From Alkalinema pantanalense (GTDB taxonomy: Bacteria; Cyanobacteriota; Cyanobacteriia; Leptolyngbyales; Leptolyngbyaceae): a stretch of 64,000 bases of DNA. This document shows, one piece after another, positions 1 to 8,500 of this stretch; positions within the stretch are counted from its first letter, which is position 1, and the number at the start of each line of letters is the position of its first letter. The DNA is taken from positions 1 through 64,000 of the forward strand of contig NZ_JBLZFX010000021.1 in the NCBI RefSeq assembly GCF_050753345.1. Reading direction: 5' to 3'. A model generated the notes under the pieces. It did not search any database. It saw only the letters and a list, made by a program, of their open reading frames with translations, and was not told the DNA's origin. The translations under genes were made by a program, and so were the position numbers.

Positions 1-2
1 GT

Positions 3-113
3 CGCATTCGGGGCTATTTATCCACCTTGCGCAAGCAGAATATCAATCTTTTAGACGCTCTCGTTGGATTGTTCTCGGGCAATCCTGTGTCGCTTAAACC
101 ACAGCCTGAGTAG
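3..113 (+). mobile_element. Transposase C-terminal fragment, cut by the window edge
   Basis: An open frame enters from the left edge and ends at TAG 111-113, giving 36 residues. The stretch YLSTLRKQNINLLDALVGLF resembles the C-terminal end of IS66-like transposases, where a serine/threonine-Arg-Lys-Gln segment is followed by a leucine-rich helix and a short Gly-Asn-Pro tail. Only the tail is visible, so the family is tentative and I cannot tell whether the element is intact. No terminal inverted repeat is obvious between here and the next gene. Confidence 0.5.
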
Positions 114-198
114 TTACGACAACCTGTAAATTGACTTTGCCCAACTTGCTCAACTTTGAGCCAGAATCTGAGCCGATTTCTGACCTCATGGAAGTGGC

Positions 199-951
199 TT
201 AGCTTTCCCAAGCCGGATGGCTGAGCAGCCCCTCGATCACACGCACACCCCGTAGTTGGTTGGACAGCGGCAAGTGACCTTTAGGAGCATCGATCGTCCA
301 AATAAATTGGCCCGGATAGCGTGTCCAGTTAATTCCATCCTTCCAGCCAATTTTCGCCCAGAGTTTTTCCCAGTTTTTACCGACACTGAGCCACAGTTCT
401 CGCTGGACGGAGTAGCCAAATTTTCCTTCAGAATGGGCTAACCAGAGGGCGTTAATCGTCCGCAGATCGGTTGTGGGAAAGGTGTTGACTTCAGTGAAGT
501 AGACCCACTTACGCTGAATTGCATCGCCGCCCGCAAGTTCACAAAGTTTTTGGCTGGTAAGCTTGTCCGCTTCTAGGAAGTCCTGTTGGGCCAGTCGTTG
601 CTGTAGGGGCAGATAATCGATCGAACGATCGGACTTGAGGGGGACAATGCCCGTGGGAAATTGCTCGGATAGGAATGCTTGGGTTGCCTCAGTTTGGGCA
701 CTAAACAGCGTTTGGTAGACTTTGGCGGCGACGGCGTTCACGGCTCCGTATTTCGTGAAAACTTGCTCGCTGGCTGGGTACTCCCGCAAAAAGTCCATGA
801 GTACTTCGTAGCCCGGTTGCCCCAGGGTGGCCAATTGATCCACGATCGGGAGGCGATTACGTTCTGTAGCAGACAGAAATTGGGCGCGGAGATCGTTGGG
901 AAGGGGACTGCTGACTGAGGAAGTATCCAGATTTGTCATGAATGCATTCAT
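199..951 (-). CDS. gun4: GUN4 domain protein (tetrapyrrole-binding regulator of Mg-chelatase)
   Basis: Predicted 250-residue GUN4 protein. GUN4 binds protoporphyrin IX and Mg-protoporphyrin IX and stimulates the ChlH subunit of Mg-chelatase at the entry to chlorophyll synthesis. The GUN4 core covers about residues 112-250: it opens with DYLPLQQRLAQQDFLEADKL and continues through the conserved Trp-Phe-Thr and FGYSVQ segments. The N-terminal 110 residues form the helical extension seen in cyanobacterial GUN4. The start is uncertain. The frame is open upstream to 1020, but those extra residues (Phe/Cys/Pro-rich) do not look like the family, and ATGs at 951 and 939 are both plausible; no strong ribosome site decides. 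It is transcribed alone. Confidence 0.9.
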   Translation of the reverse strand: MNAFMTNLDTSSVSSPLPNDLRAQFLSATERNRLPIVDQLATLGQPGYEVLMDFLREYPASEQVFTKYGAVNAVAAKVYQTLFSAQTEATQAFLSEQFPTGIVPLKSDRSIDYLPLQQRLAQQDFLEADKLTSQKLCELAGGDAIQRKWVYFTEVNTFPTTDLRTINALWLAHSEGKFGYSVQRELWLSVGKNWEKLWAKIGWKDGINWTRYPGQFIWTIDAPKGHLPLSNQLRGVRVIEGLLSHPAWES

Positions 952-1226
952 CCAAGTGAGCGGCGGTGGCAGGTCAAAGGTACAAAAAAAAAGAGATCTC
1001 AAAAAGGCACATTCACTCATTATCTGGGCAAAAGGGTTGCGATCGCTAGTCCCTAGCCGACTTAGAGCAATGAAGTTACAAAATCCGGTTCCCTATCAAC
1101 CTTGGGTTGAGCAAAACCAAACTCAGATTGGGCGATCTCAGAGTTTCTAATTAATAAGCATAAATCCCTAGGTGAAAGGGATTCAAGCCTAGGCCAGAGA
1201 TTTGCCTAGGGACGGTTCTAGAGGGG

Positions 1227-2081
1227 TTAGGCGGATCGGGCCACTCTTAGGGTGATGACGGTCAGTTCTGGGGGGCAGAGGATGCGCCCTGGCAGGTAGG
1301 TGCCAAGGCCACGGTTGACGTAGAGCAGATTGGTTTGCCCCATCTGATTGGGCACTGGATGCAAGCCACTGGCCCAGTCCCAGTTTTTGAGAACGCGGTG
1401 GGCCGATCGGAGGACGGGAAAGGCTTTTTTGATCCGCCAATGGATTTTTCGATAGTGACGGGAAACGAAGGCAGAGACGTTGCCAATGCCGGGGAGAATG
1501 ATTTGGCCGCCGTGGGTATGGCCGGAAAGTTGCAGGTCAACGCGCCAGGGGGTGAGGTTTTTGGCGGCGTCGGGATTGTGGACGAGCAGGAGACGAGGGG
1601 TTGCTTGGGGAATGGCCTCCAGAATGGGAGCGGGCTGGAATTCCTTGGCCCAATATTCTGCCAGTCCGACGATCGCGAATTCCTGGCCTAGGGGATAGAC
1701 GACTTGGTTCCAGAGGACGTGGATGCCCACTTTTTCGAGGCTTTGGGTAATTTCGGTTTGGCTGGTGCGGTGGTAGCGATCGTGGTTGCCGATAACGGCG
1801 TAGATACCATGGCGACTGTGCAGGCGTTGCAGGTAGGTGGCGAGTTCGTGGATGGGTTGGGCGGAATGGGTGACGAAATCTCCGGTGAGGGCGATCAGGT
1901 CGGGGACTTCGCGGTTACTGGCAGCGATCGCGGCTTCTAGGAGGTCGGCGGAGAGGCGCAGGCCATCCCAATGGAAGTCGGAGAGTTGAACAATTTTGAG
2001 GCCATCAAGATGGGGAGGCAGATTTTGGATCGGGAGTTCTAGGCGATCGATTTTCAGGGAGCCAGTGAGAAGCCAATGCAT
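1227..2081 (-). CDS. Metallophosphoesterase
   Basis: A 284-residue calcineurin-like phosphoesterase. All metal-binding motifs of the fold are present in order: DFH at 35-37, GD at 67-68, GNHD at 98-101, His168, and GHTHGGQ at 187-193. These coordinate a dinuclear metal centre that hydrolyses phosphate esters. The closest described group is the YaeI/YkuE type, which can act on membrane or nucleotide substrates, but the substrate cannot be read from sequence. The N-terminus lacks a clear Tat signal and has only a short hydrophobic start. Between this gene and gun4 (952-1226) I see no gene. Three CCTAGG palindromes at 1168-1206 lie just past the stop and could form a terminator hairpin. Confidence 0.9.
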   Translation of the reverse strand: MHWLLTGSLKIDRLELPIQNLPPHLDGLKIVQLSDFHWDGLRLSADLLEAAIAASNREVPDLIALTGDFVTHSAQPIHELATYLQRLHSRHGIYAVIGNHDRYHRTSQTEITQSLEKVGIHVLWNQVVYPLGQEFAIVGLAEYWAKEFQPAPILEAIPQATPRLLLVHNPDAAKNLTPWRVDLQLSGHTHGGQIILPGIGNVSAFVSRHYRKIHWRIKKAFPVLRSAHRVLKNWDWASGLHPVPNQMGQTNLLYVNRGLGTYLPGRILCPPELTVITLRVARSA

Positions 2082-2200
2082 GACGATGGAGCCGGGAGGA
2101 GGGGGCGCTTCTACGGTAACAAATGCAAATTACAGTGGGGGGAGGGGGCGCTCGGATTTGCTGCTAGCTTCATGCAATTTTCTTTTTTCTCACCGGAACG

Positions 2201-2275
2201 ATCGACATGACAACCATCGATATGACAACCATCGATATGACAACCATCGATATGACAACCATCGACGTTACAAAC
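2201..2275 (+). repeat. 15-bp tandem repeat, four good copies and one degenerate
   Basis: The unit ATCGATATGACAACC is repeated head to tail at 2201, 2216, 2231 and 2246; the first copy has one change and a fifth, degenerate copy starts at 2261. Because the period is a multiple of three, the repeat is open in phase. An ATG at 2207 starts a 35-codon frame to TAG 2312-2314 reading MTTID four times and then a unique tail. A weak GGA lies 9 bases upstream of that ATG. I treat this as a repeat first and a possible micro-ORF second. Confidence 0.9.
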
Positions 2276-2368
2276 TATCTTTGTACGGTTGACAGAGTTG
2301 GACTTTCTTCGTAGTGTTGTTTCTCATAGCTGAGTGCAGCCGTGTTGAATAGCCCGATTGATCAGCTA

Positions 2369-2525
2369 AGACCCCGAAAATTAAAGCGCTGCCCTAGTTG
2401 CGACCAACAACGTAAGGCAGCTAAACCCCGAAGCTGAGCGTGGCAGCTAGGCGGTCTGACACGGATTTTAACATTCGATCGGGCCACCCTACTTGTCCTG
2501 CGCAAAAGGGTGGCTTTAATTTTTG
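2369..2525 (+). promoter_or_regulatory. Structured leader with terminator hairpin, possible cis-regulatory RNA
   Basis: Upstream of the small gene at 2562 is a compact set of inverted repeats. AGACC (2369-2373) pairs with GGTCT (2453-2457) and encloses two hairpins: GCTGCC (2388-2393)/GGCAGC (2416-2421) with an inner GTTG/CAAC, and AGCTG (2432-2436)/CAGCT (2444-2448). A second GGCAGC at 2442-2447 could compete for the first arm. A terminator-like hairpin follows, GCCACCCT (2483-2490)/AGGGTGGC (2507-2514), then TTTAATTTTT. GTGGC at 2440-2444 is complementary to the left arm of the terminator, so an antiterminated form can be drawn. I do not recognise a known riboswitch class. The structure is inferred by eye. 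Confidence 0.45.
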
Positions 2526-2561
2526 GGATTTCCTCCCACCTCAACATCCAGGAGAAATCCC

Positions 2562-2780
2562 ATGTTCATGAACTTTGGTGATTCCGATCGTGTCAACGAT
2601 GCGGAACGTCAGCCATTTCGTTTTTATCTATTTGGCACTCGCAAAGAAGTCCAAGCAGCGATCAACCAATTACATGCCTTGCGTTTCTCCGATCGTATTC
2701 GCTGGAGTCCCCCCATGCCCGTCCCCGGTTCCACCTGGCAATACGTCAGCATGATGGAGCGTGATCGGGCCTTGGAGTAA
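2562..2780 (+). CDS. Small conserved hypothetical protein
   Basis: A 72-residue protein starting at the ATG preceded by AGGAGA (2550-2555), a good ribosome site at 6-7 bases. The open frame extends further upstream but would run through that site. The sequence has an N-terminal charged segment, then FRFYLFGTRKEVQAAINQLH, a compact beta-alpha pattern, and a proline-rich middle (SPPMPVPGS). It has no signal peptide or membrane segment and I recognise no named family, although it has the look of a small conserved cyanobacterial protein. It lies directly behind a structured leader with a terminator, so expression may be attenuated. Confidence 0.75.
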   Translation: MFMNFGDSDRVNDAERQPFRFYLFGTRKEVQAAINQLHALRFSDRIRWSPPMPVPGSTWQYVSMMERDRALE

Positions 2781-2911
2781 GGGAGATCGATCGGTTTTCC
2801 CAAGTAGAGCGGATTCCCCCTAGCCTCTCTTAAAAAAAGGGGAACAAGAGAAAATTCGAAAGAATGGGAGAAAGACTTCTAAAATTTCCATTTCTAATCT
2901 AGTTTTACTCA

Positions 2912-2936
2912 AAATCCCCCTTAAAAAGGGGGATTT
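2912..2936. terminator. Perfect inverted repeat between convergent genes, bidirectional terminator-like
   Basis: AAATCCCCCTT (2912-2922) and AAGGGGGATTT (2926-2936) form an 11-bp stem with a 3-base loop. It lies between the convergent genes ending at 2780 and 3008. This CCCCCTTAAAAAGGGGG motif, with flanking partial copies at 2813-2845 and 2938-2942, resembles an interspersed repeat common in filamentous cyanobacterial genomes. It may serve as a terminator for both genes. Confidence 0.6.
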
Positions 2937-3007
2937 AGGGGGATCGAACACGCGATCGACGTTACGATGAATACTTCATCAACGCTATATTCAACACTTT
3001 AGTGATT

Positions 3008-4225
3008 TCAAACCTTCTCCTTCGCCGCAGGGGTAATATTCCGTTGGCGCAGACCTGCTTCAATCTCGTATAACAACTGAAAATCCTGACTCGGCAACGG
3101 CGACAAATACGGACGAACAGGCTGCTTCTCCAAAAACGAAAACGCCTGACGAAACTCCACCGGAGTCGCCACGATCGGCGCATCCAAATGGCAAGGAATA
3201 ATGCGATGGAAGTTCCACTGCGCCACCCGATCGGCCCAAGCGATCGTCTGCTGTGGCTCCCGGTTTAAAATCAACTGCTGCAAAATCGGAGCCACAAATA
3301 ACCGCCCATTGCCCCGCAAAACCTCAAACGATCGCTCCCAATCCGGCTTCCAACAGAACGGATATAACCCAAAATACGCCTTGCGTGAGCGATCGGGCGC
3401 ATTTTTCGCTGCCTTCCATGCCTCCCCCAAAGTGGGAATGTCCAATGCACTCGGTCGAAAATAAAAGGAAAACAAAGCAATCCGCTTCCAACCCTTCAGC
3501 CGTAGCTCCGGCGTATCCCGCAGCGCCTCCGACGGCAAGTCCCGCGCATGGAACAACAACGGATAGGGATCCACTTGCAGAATCGCTGGCGGAGTCGCTG
3601 GCACCGACTGAATCGAATCCGTTAGCAACAACGTTTGAGAGGATTTATGGAAAAACGCCACCTCCGCAAACGGCCCCAGCCCTAAATTAATCGGCCCCAG
3701 CATTGCATAATCAAATTCCTGACCAAAGGGCGCTTGGCGACTGTCTTCTGGGAGCACCTGCGTTCGCCCGATCGGCAACCCCAACCAAGACAGCGGCAAA
3801 TTCACCGGAAAACTCCACTGGTTCGGTGCGACAAACACCTGCGCTTTGGGAAACCGCCGCGCAAACGGCCCCACAAACACCTTATGCTCCAACCCCGACA
3901 CCGTCGGCAAAATGATGTACTTCACCTCGCCATGGGCCTGCACCAGCTCCGCCATCAGCCGCAGACATTCCCGCGTCGGAGCCACGGGCGCATAGACCAG
4001 CAACCCGCCCACCTCCAGCTTGACCACCGTCATCCGAATCGGCGTCACGACGTAAAAAATGCCCTGCAACTGGTCAAACGTCCACATCCGCCCCGGAATC
4101 ACCTCCGTCCGTAGCGTCGGGCGTTTCCCATAGGGATACAGCGGCACCGTAAACCAGAAATTCCACGTTCGATCGGCGTTCCCCGATTGGGGAGAAAGCG
4201 TTGAGGATTGCCGTCCCTGGGTCAT
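3008..4225 (-). CDS. DUF4336 domain protein
   Basis: A 405-residue DUF4336 protein. The family resembles metallo-beta-lactamase folds, but its function is not established. The conserved core begins near residue 50 with WTFDQLQGIFYVVTPIRMTV and includes YIILPTVSGLEHKVFVGPFA, LLTDSIQSVP and the C-terminal HRIIPCHLDAPI, where histidines and aspartates sit at positions that could bind metal. There is no signal peptide. The gene stands alone, with about 60 bases to the SDR gene upstream on the same strand; the two could be cotranscribed. Confidence 0.85.
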   Translation of the reverse strand: MTQGRQSSTLSPQSGNADRTWNFWFTVPLYPYGKRPTLRTEVIPGRMWTFDQLQGIFYVVTPIRMTVVKLEVGGLLVYAPVAPTRECLRLMAELVQAHGEVKYIILPTVSGLEHKVFVGPFARRFPKAQVFVAPNQWSFPVNLPLSWLGLPIGRTQVLPEDSRQAPFGQEFDYAMLGPINLGLGPFAEVAFFHKSSQTLLLTDSIQSVPATPPAILQVDPYPLLFHARDLPSEALRDTPELRLKGWKRIALFSFYFRPSALDIPTLGEAWKAAKNAPDRSRKAYFGLYPFCWKPDWERSFEVLRGNGRLFVAPILQQLILNREPQQTIAWADRVAQWNFHRIIPCHLDAPIVATPVEFRQAFSFLEKQPVRPYLSPLPSQDFQLLYEIEAGLRQRNITPAAKEKV

Positions 4226-4285
4226 GGTTGTTGTCCACCGTCCAAACTGGTATCAGATCTGGGTTATCAGATCTAGGTTGCTAGT

Positions 4286-4981
4286 CTAAATATTGCCATA
4301 GACCGGGATCACTGCGCCGCGCAAGTCCTGGGCCGCCTCCGACACCAGGAAACAAATCACCTGGGCGAGCGATTCCGGCTTCACCCATTGATCAGCATTG
4401 GCCTCCCCCATGGCCGCTCGATTTGCTGGCGTATCAATCACACTGGGCAACACCACATTGGCCGTAATGTTTTGCCCCTTCGTCTCATCGGCGATCGCCT
4501 GGGTCAGCGCCACCACCCCCGCCTTCGACGCGCAGTAGCCCGCCAACTGTCCCCCCGGTTGCACGGCCCCCCGCGATCCGATCGTCACAATCCGGCCATA
4601 GCCCGTCTCCAGCATTTTTCGCAGGCTGTGTTTACAGAGCAAAAACGTCGTGTTCAGATTCAGGTCAAAATCCTGCTTCCACTGCTCAAAGCTATATTCG
4701 TGGGTCTTGCCCATGGAAAAGCCCCCCACCAGTTGAATCAGTCCGTCCACCCGCCCCATTTCATTGACCAACGTCTCCACCGATCGCTCATCCCGCAAAT
4801 CTGCTTGAGCAAAGCGGATCCTCGCAAAATCCGCCGGAGCAATGGTCTGCCGCAAGCGATCGAGATCCCGCTCATTCACGTAGGGAATCGTCACCTCCGC
4901 ACCCTGGGCCAGAATTGCAGGTGTGACACCTACCCCCAACCCTCCCGTTCCGCCCGCCAACAGCACTCGTTTCCCATCCAT
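4286..4981 (-). CDS. Short-chain dehydrogenase/reductase (SDR)
   Basis: A 231-residue classical SDR. The Rossmann nucleotide motif GGTGGLG is at residues 10-16. The catalytic set is visible as Ser in TIGSRGAVQ and Tyr/Lys in YCASK, with the NNAG-like position reading LVGG. These enzymes oxidise or reduce alcohols and ketones with NAD(P); the substrate is not predictable. I chose the internal ATG at 4981 over the upstream GTG at 5002 because MDGKRVLLAGGTGG matches the usual family N-terminus. Confidence 0.9.
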   Translation of the reverse strand: MDGKRVLLAGGTGGLGVGVTPAILAQGAEVTIPYVNERDLDRLRQTIAPADFARIRFAQADLRDERSVETLVNEMGRVDGLIQLVGGFSMGKTHEYSFEQWKQDFDLNLNTTFLLCKHSLRKMLETGYGRIVTIGSRGAVQPGGQLAGYCASKAGVVALTQAIADETKGQNITANVVLPSVIDTPANRAAMGEANADQWVKPESLAQVICFLVSEAAQDLRGAVIPVYGNI

Positions 4982-5032
4982 AGGTATCACCGTTCTTAGC
5001 ACGATAGTTTAATCTTCGACCTGGTTCGACTT

Positions 5033-5500
5033 TCAATCCTCAGGCAGTGATTCTTCCAACTGTTGAATGGCTGCGGCTGGACTCAGATTGTCCGTGATGA
5101 TCCAAGCAAATCCTGGTAAGTATTGATCCATGACCGATAAATTTGCATAGACGATCGGGCGAATCAGATCGGCGGTCAGAACATCCGGAGCCGCTTCAAT
5201 ACTGGTTTTGTAATGCACCTCGCCTTCGTCAAAATCCAGTTCAAAATTACCTAGAATTAAGCCATTATTTGCACGGGTAATATACTCCGCCACCGCCGAT
5301 CGTTTTTCTGGCGGCACCCCACTGGGCAAATTAGAGTAAAAGATAAACTGATGATCGTCTTCCTTGGCCTTTGCGTAGCAAACCCATTCCCCCTGGGTGC
5401 CTTCTACTTCAAACCTCAAAAGATGATGGGCAACGATATGTTCAAATTCCCATTTCTCACTCTGAAAGAAGCTAATCAACTGTTCTAAAATGCTGCTCAT
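5033..5500 (-). CDS. YbjN-like domain protein
   Basis: A 155-residue soluble protein resembling the YbjN / bacterial sensory transduction regulator family, with an N-terminal helix (LEQLISFFQSEKWEFE), beta strands (LLRFEVEGTQGEWVCYAKA) and a C-terminal helical part (DLIRPIVYANLSVMDQYLPG). The fold is a type III secretion chaperone-like alpha/beta sandwich; the cyanobacterial role is unknown. It lies between the SDR gene and the large DUF4157 gene on the same strand, 61 bases downstream of the latter's stop. A chaperone-like partner role is only a guess. Confidence 0.7.
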   Translation of the reverse strand: MSSILEQLISFFQSEKWEFEHIVAHHLLRFEVEGTQGEWVCYAKAKEDDHQFIFYSNLPSGVPPEKRSAVAEYITRANNGLILGNFELDFDEGEVHYKTSIEAAPDVLTADLIRPIVYANLSVMDQYLPGFAWIITDNLSPAAAIQQLEESLPED

Positions 5501-5561
5501 AGGATTTGTATGAATTCGCTAAAAGACTGGTCGTAGTGAAATCTTACTGTTGTGAATTGAT

Positions 5562-8500
5562 TTAATCTGTTGTGTAGCCTGAAGTATACAATTCATCAAT
5601 CACCCGATTCATTTCTGTCCAAAAACTATTGAGTGCTGGTTTGGCTAAAGTGGTTTCGATCGCTCGCATCACCATCTCTAACTTTTTAACTTGAGCATCG
5701 GTTTCTCCCACTTTCTCCTTTTCAATCTTATCAGCGCTGAATTTGTCCTTGGCGATATATTTCTGAGACAGGACATTGCCAATACGATTCGTAAATTTTG
5801 TGAACTGTTCGTCTGGTATCTTGTTAGCAACAAATTTTTTCATCTCTAGCTTGAGGGCACGGCCCACAAAGGTTTGTGCTTGATTAGCCACATCCTCAAT
5901 TATTTGCGTCTTGAAGGTTTCCTTGCGCACGGTGCCCGTTTTTCCAGTAATTGCGGTTTTCCTGCGTTCCTGATAGGTGGGATTTTCAGGCCTCGTTGGT
6001 TTATGATCCGCTTTAGCAGTTCCTTCTAGCCGGAAGCGCTCACTCCCAGTCGCAATGCTCAACCGAGGATCGTAGAGAACTTCGTTGCTGACAATGCCTT
6101 TGCGTTTTCGGGCCTTCAGCAAGTTGTTCTGAAGTTTGCGGCCTTCCCGTGCCCCTTCTCCAAACAACGAACCCTCAGTTTTTAAATTCCCTTTAGAATC
6201 GAACAAGTCTAAGGAATACATATCATAGTCAGGGCTAGAGGCCAGAAAGACGAGATTCGGTTCCGTAGGGTACACTGCCAGCGGTTCAACGGTCGCAATG
6301 GCAATCCGGATCGCCTCATCCAGTTGGTTCGCCAGATAGGTCAAAAGGTGTTCGAGATTATCCCGTTTCAGATCACCCTTACCCTTTTTATCCTCTGCGC
6401 TGCCACTGGTGCCTTCGGTGCGGAACTCATAGCCCCCGATCGCCATGAACGGATGGCTCGGCCCCAGCGCCACGTCATAGCGCGAAAAAATGCCTTTCGG
6501 TTTGCTGCCGTCCTTGGGATCGGTTAACGGGCCTTTGAGGGCTTCGGCGGTGCTGGTGGTGGGTTGTTCTTCCGGGGCTTGCAAGCTGACTGCATCTGCA
6601 TCGCCCAAGTGGATATAGACGTACTTGTTATAGGTTTTCAGCAAATTAACCATCGCACGGGTTTGGGGATGGGCCGTCACCCTTTCCTTAAATTGGGCAT
6701 AGGGCAGACGGTCTTGGATACGGATGTTGGCCCTTTCATAATTCAGCGCAGTCTGTCTCGTTTCGTAGTCCTGCTCTTTGTAGGCGGCTAAGGCTCCGTC
6801 AAATCCATCTTTGTCAGGGGCTGTTTTCGCCTTCCAGTTAAAATCCCAAGTGAAGCCAAAGGACACCAAGCTAAACTGATCGAAACCATTTTTATTGGCA
6901 TGGGCTTTCACCAGTTCATCGGATGTTCCATTGAGGCTGCGGAAGCGATTCACCCCAACCACAAGGCCAATCCGTTCTTTGGCTTGGGTTTGATCATCAA
7001 AGCCTTGATTGTAGTATTTCTGTGCAATTTGTTGAGGACTGGGATCGCTAGGAATAGTGGTGATGTTGATGACGTAACCCATACGATCGGTTGCAGCGCC
7101 TTTGTTTGCAACCAGAACGTTGTTGCTTTGCGGCGATCGAACTTCTCGATAGCCCATGCTGCTGCCAATTTTATCAATCTCATAGCGGCTGAGAAAGTCC
7201 TTCTTAGCGCCACCACTATTAAAATCAACAAGAATTTTCTTCAAAGCTTCCGCAGAGCCGGGGGGTGGAACGACTTTCAGTAAGTTAGCTTCCCAGTCGA
7301 AGGGGGCTTTGGTTTTCAGCTTTGTCAGCGATCCTGCCACATCCCTATCAGTCATTGCATGTAAGGCATCTAGACAGGAGTCCTTATATTGTTTCCAGAG
7401 ACCGACGACAACGGCTTTGTAGTCAGCCGACCAAATCGTTTTAGCAATGGCCTGATTAATATATTTAGGATGTTTGAGATAATACTGATGAATTTCGGGC
7501 TGATCCGCAGGTATTGCCGCAGGATTCGCACTGAGGCTGGCAGTTTCACTATCCGCATTCTCAAAAAATGCTAGGAATAATTCAGCTTTCTCCTTGATTT
7601 GGGTCTGGTTCGTCCGGAACTGTTTGACCTCCGCTTCTTCGCCAATTAGTTCCTGGACAGCAGCCTTAGCATCCTCTTGGGTTTTAATGACTTTCGTAGT
7701 TGGTTTATCTTTAACGGATGTTATCAGCGTTTCTACGTTCAGCGTTGCAGCTTTCAGGAGGTTGATTTCCCCCATCACTTCACCCAGCTTCGTCTTCAAC
7801 GCCGTGGGCATTCCTTCAGCAGTCTCTGGCTTTTTCAAAATTTCTAGCTTTTTCGCAAGTTTTGCAGACAGGGCTTCGCCAAGACTTTCCTTGCGCAACT
7901 CGTCCTCAACGGCTTGGTAAATTGTTGGAAGTTTAGGAATCAGTTCCGTCAATCTGGCTAGATCATCCGTGAATACTTTGTTAGCGGCTGTAACCCTTTC
8001 AGAGTAAGTGCGAGTATCTACAAACGATCCAATTAAAGTATTAATTTGGTCAGGAGTTGTGTAATCCCCGATTTGCCCCCAATCGCTAAGCCTAACTCCC
8101 TCAAAATAGTCGCTTTTGACTTGAATGGTACTAGCAGCACTTTTATATTCATTTTCCAAAGCAGACCTACTATTTTTGTAGGAATTCCCCAGCAACTTGT
8201 GCTTTAAAATTGTCCGGATTGTACTTTCCTTTTCTGTCACAAATTTTTTATATGCCTCAGTAGCGTAGGTGAGGCGGTACCCTTGGCCAGGTGCTGCTCC
8301 TTCGATCAATGTCTTTACAGTACTAAAGTTAACTGGTTGCCGCTGAATGACTGTTGGGTAAGAGGATGACGTAATCTGGAATTTGTTATTTACATGGCTA
8401 TTTCGCTGCACTAGGTAGTTATTTTGCTGTACCACATGGGTTAACTCATGGGCAATCAATTCCTTGCCGCTCTGACTACTGGGATGATACGCTCCCCGTT

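Noticed and set aside
14..211. 65-codon minus frame at the left edge
   Set aside because: It lies opposite the transposase tail and has no recognisable features.
2201..2275. CRISPR-like array
   Set aside because: The 15-bp units are adjacent with no spacers, so this is a simple tandem repeat.
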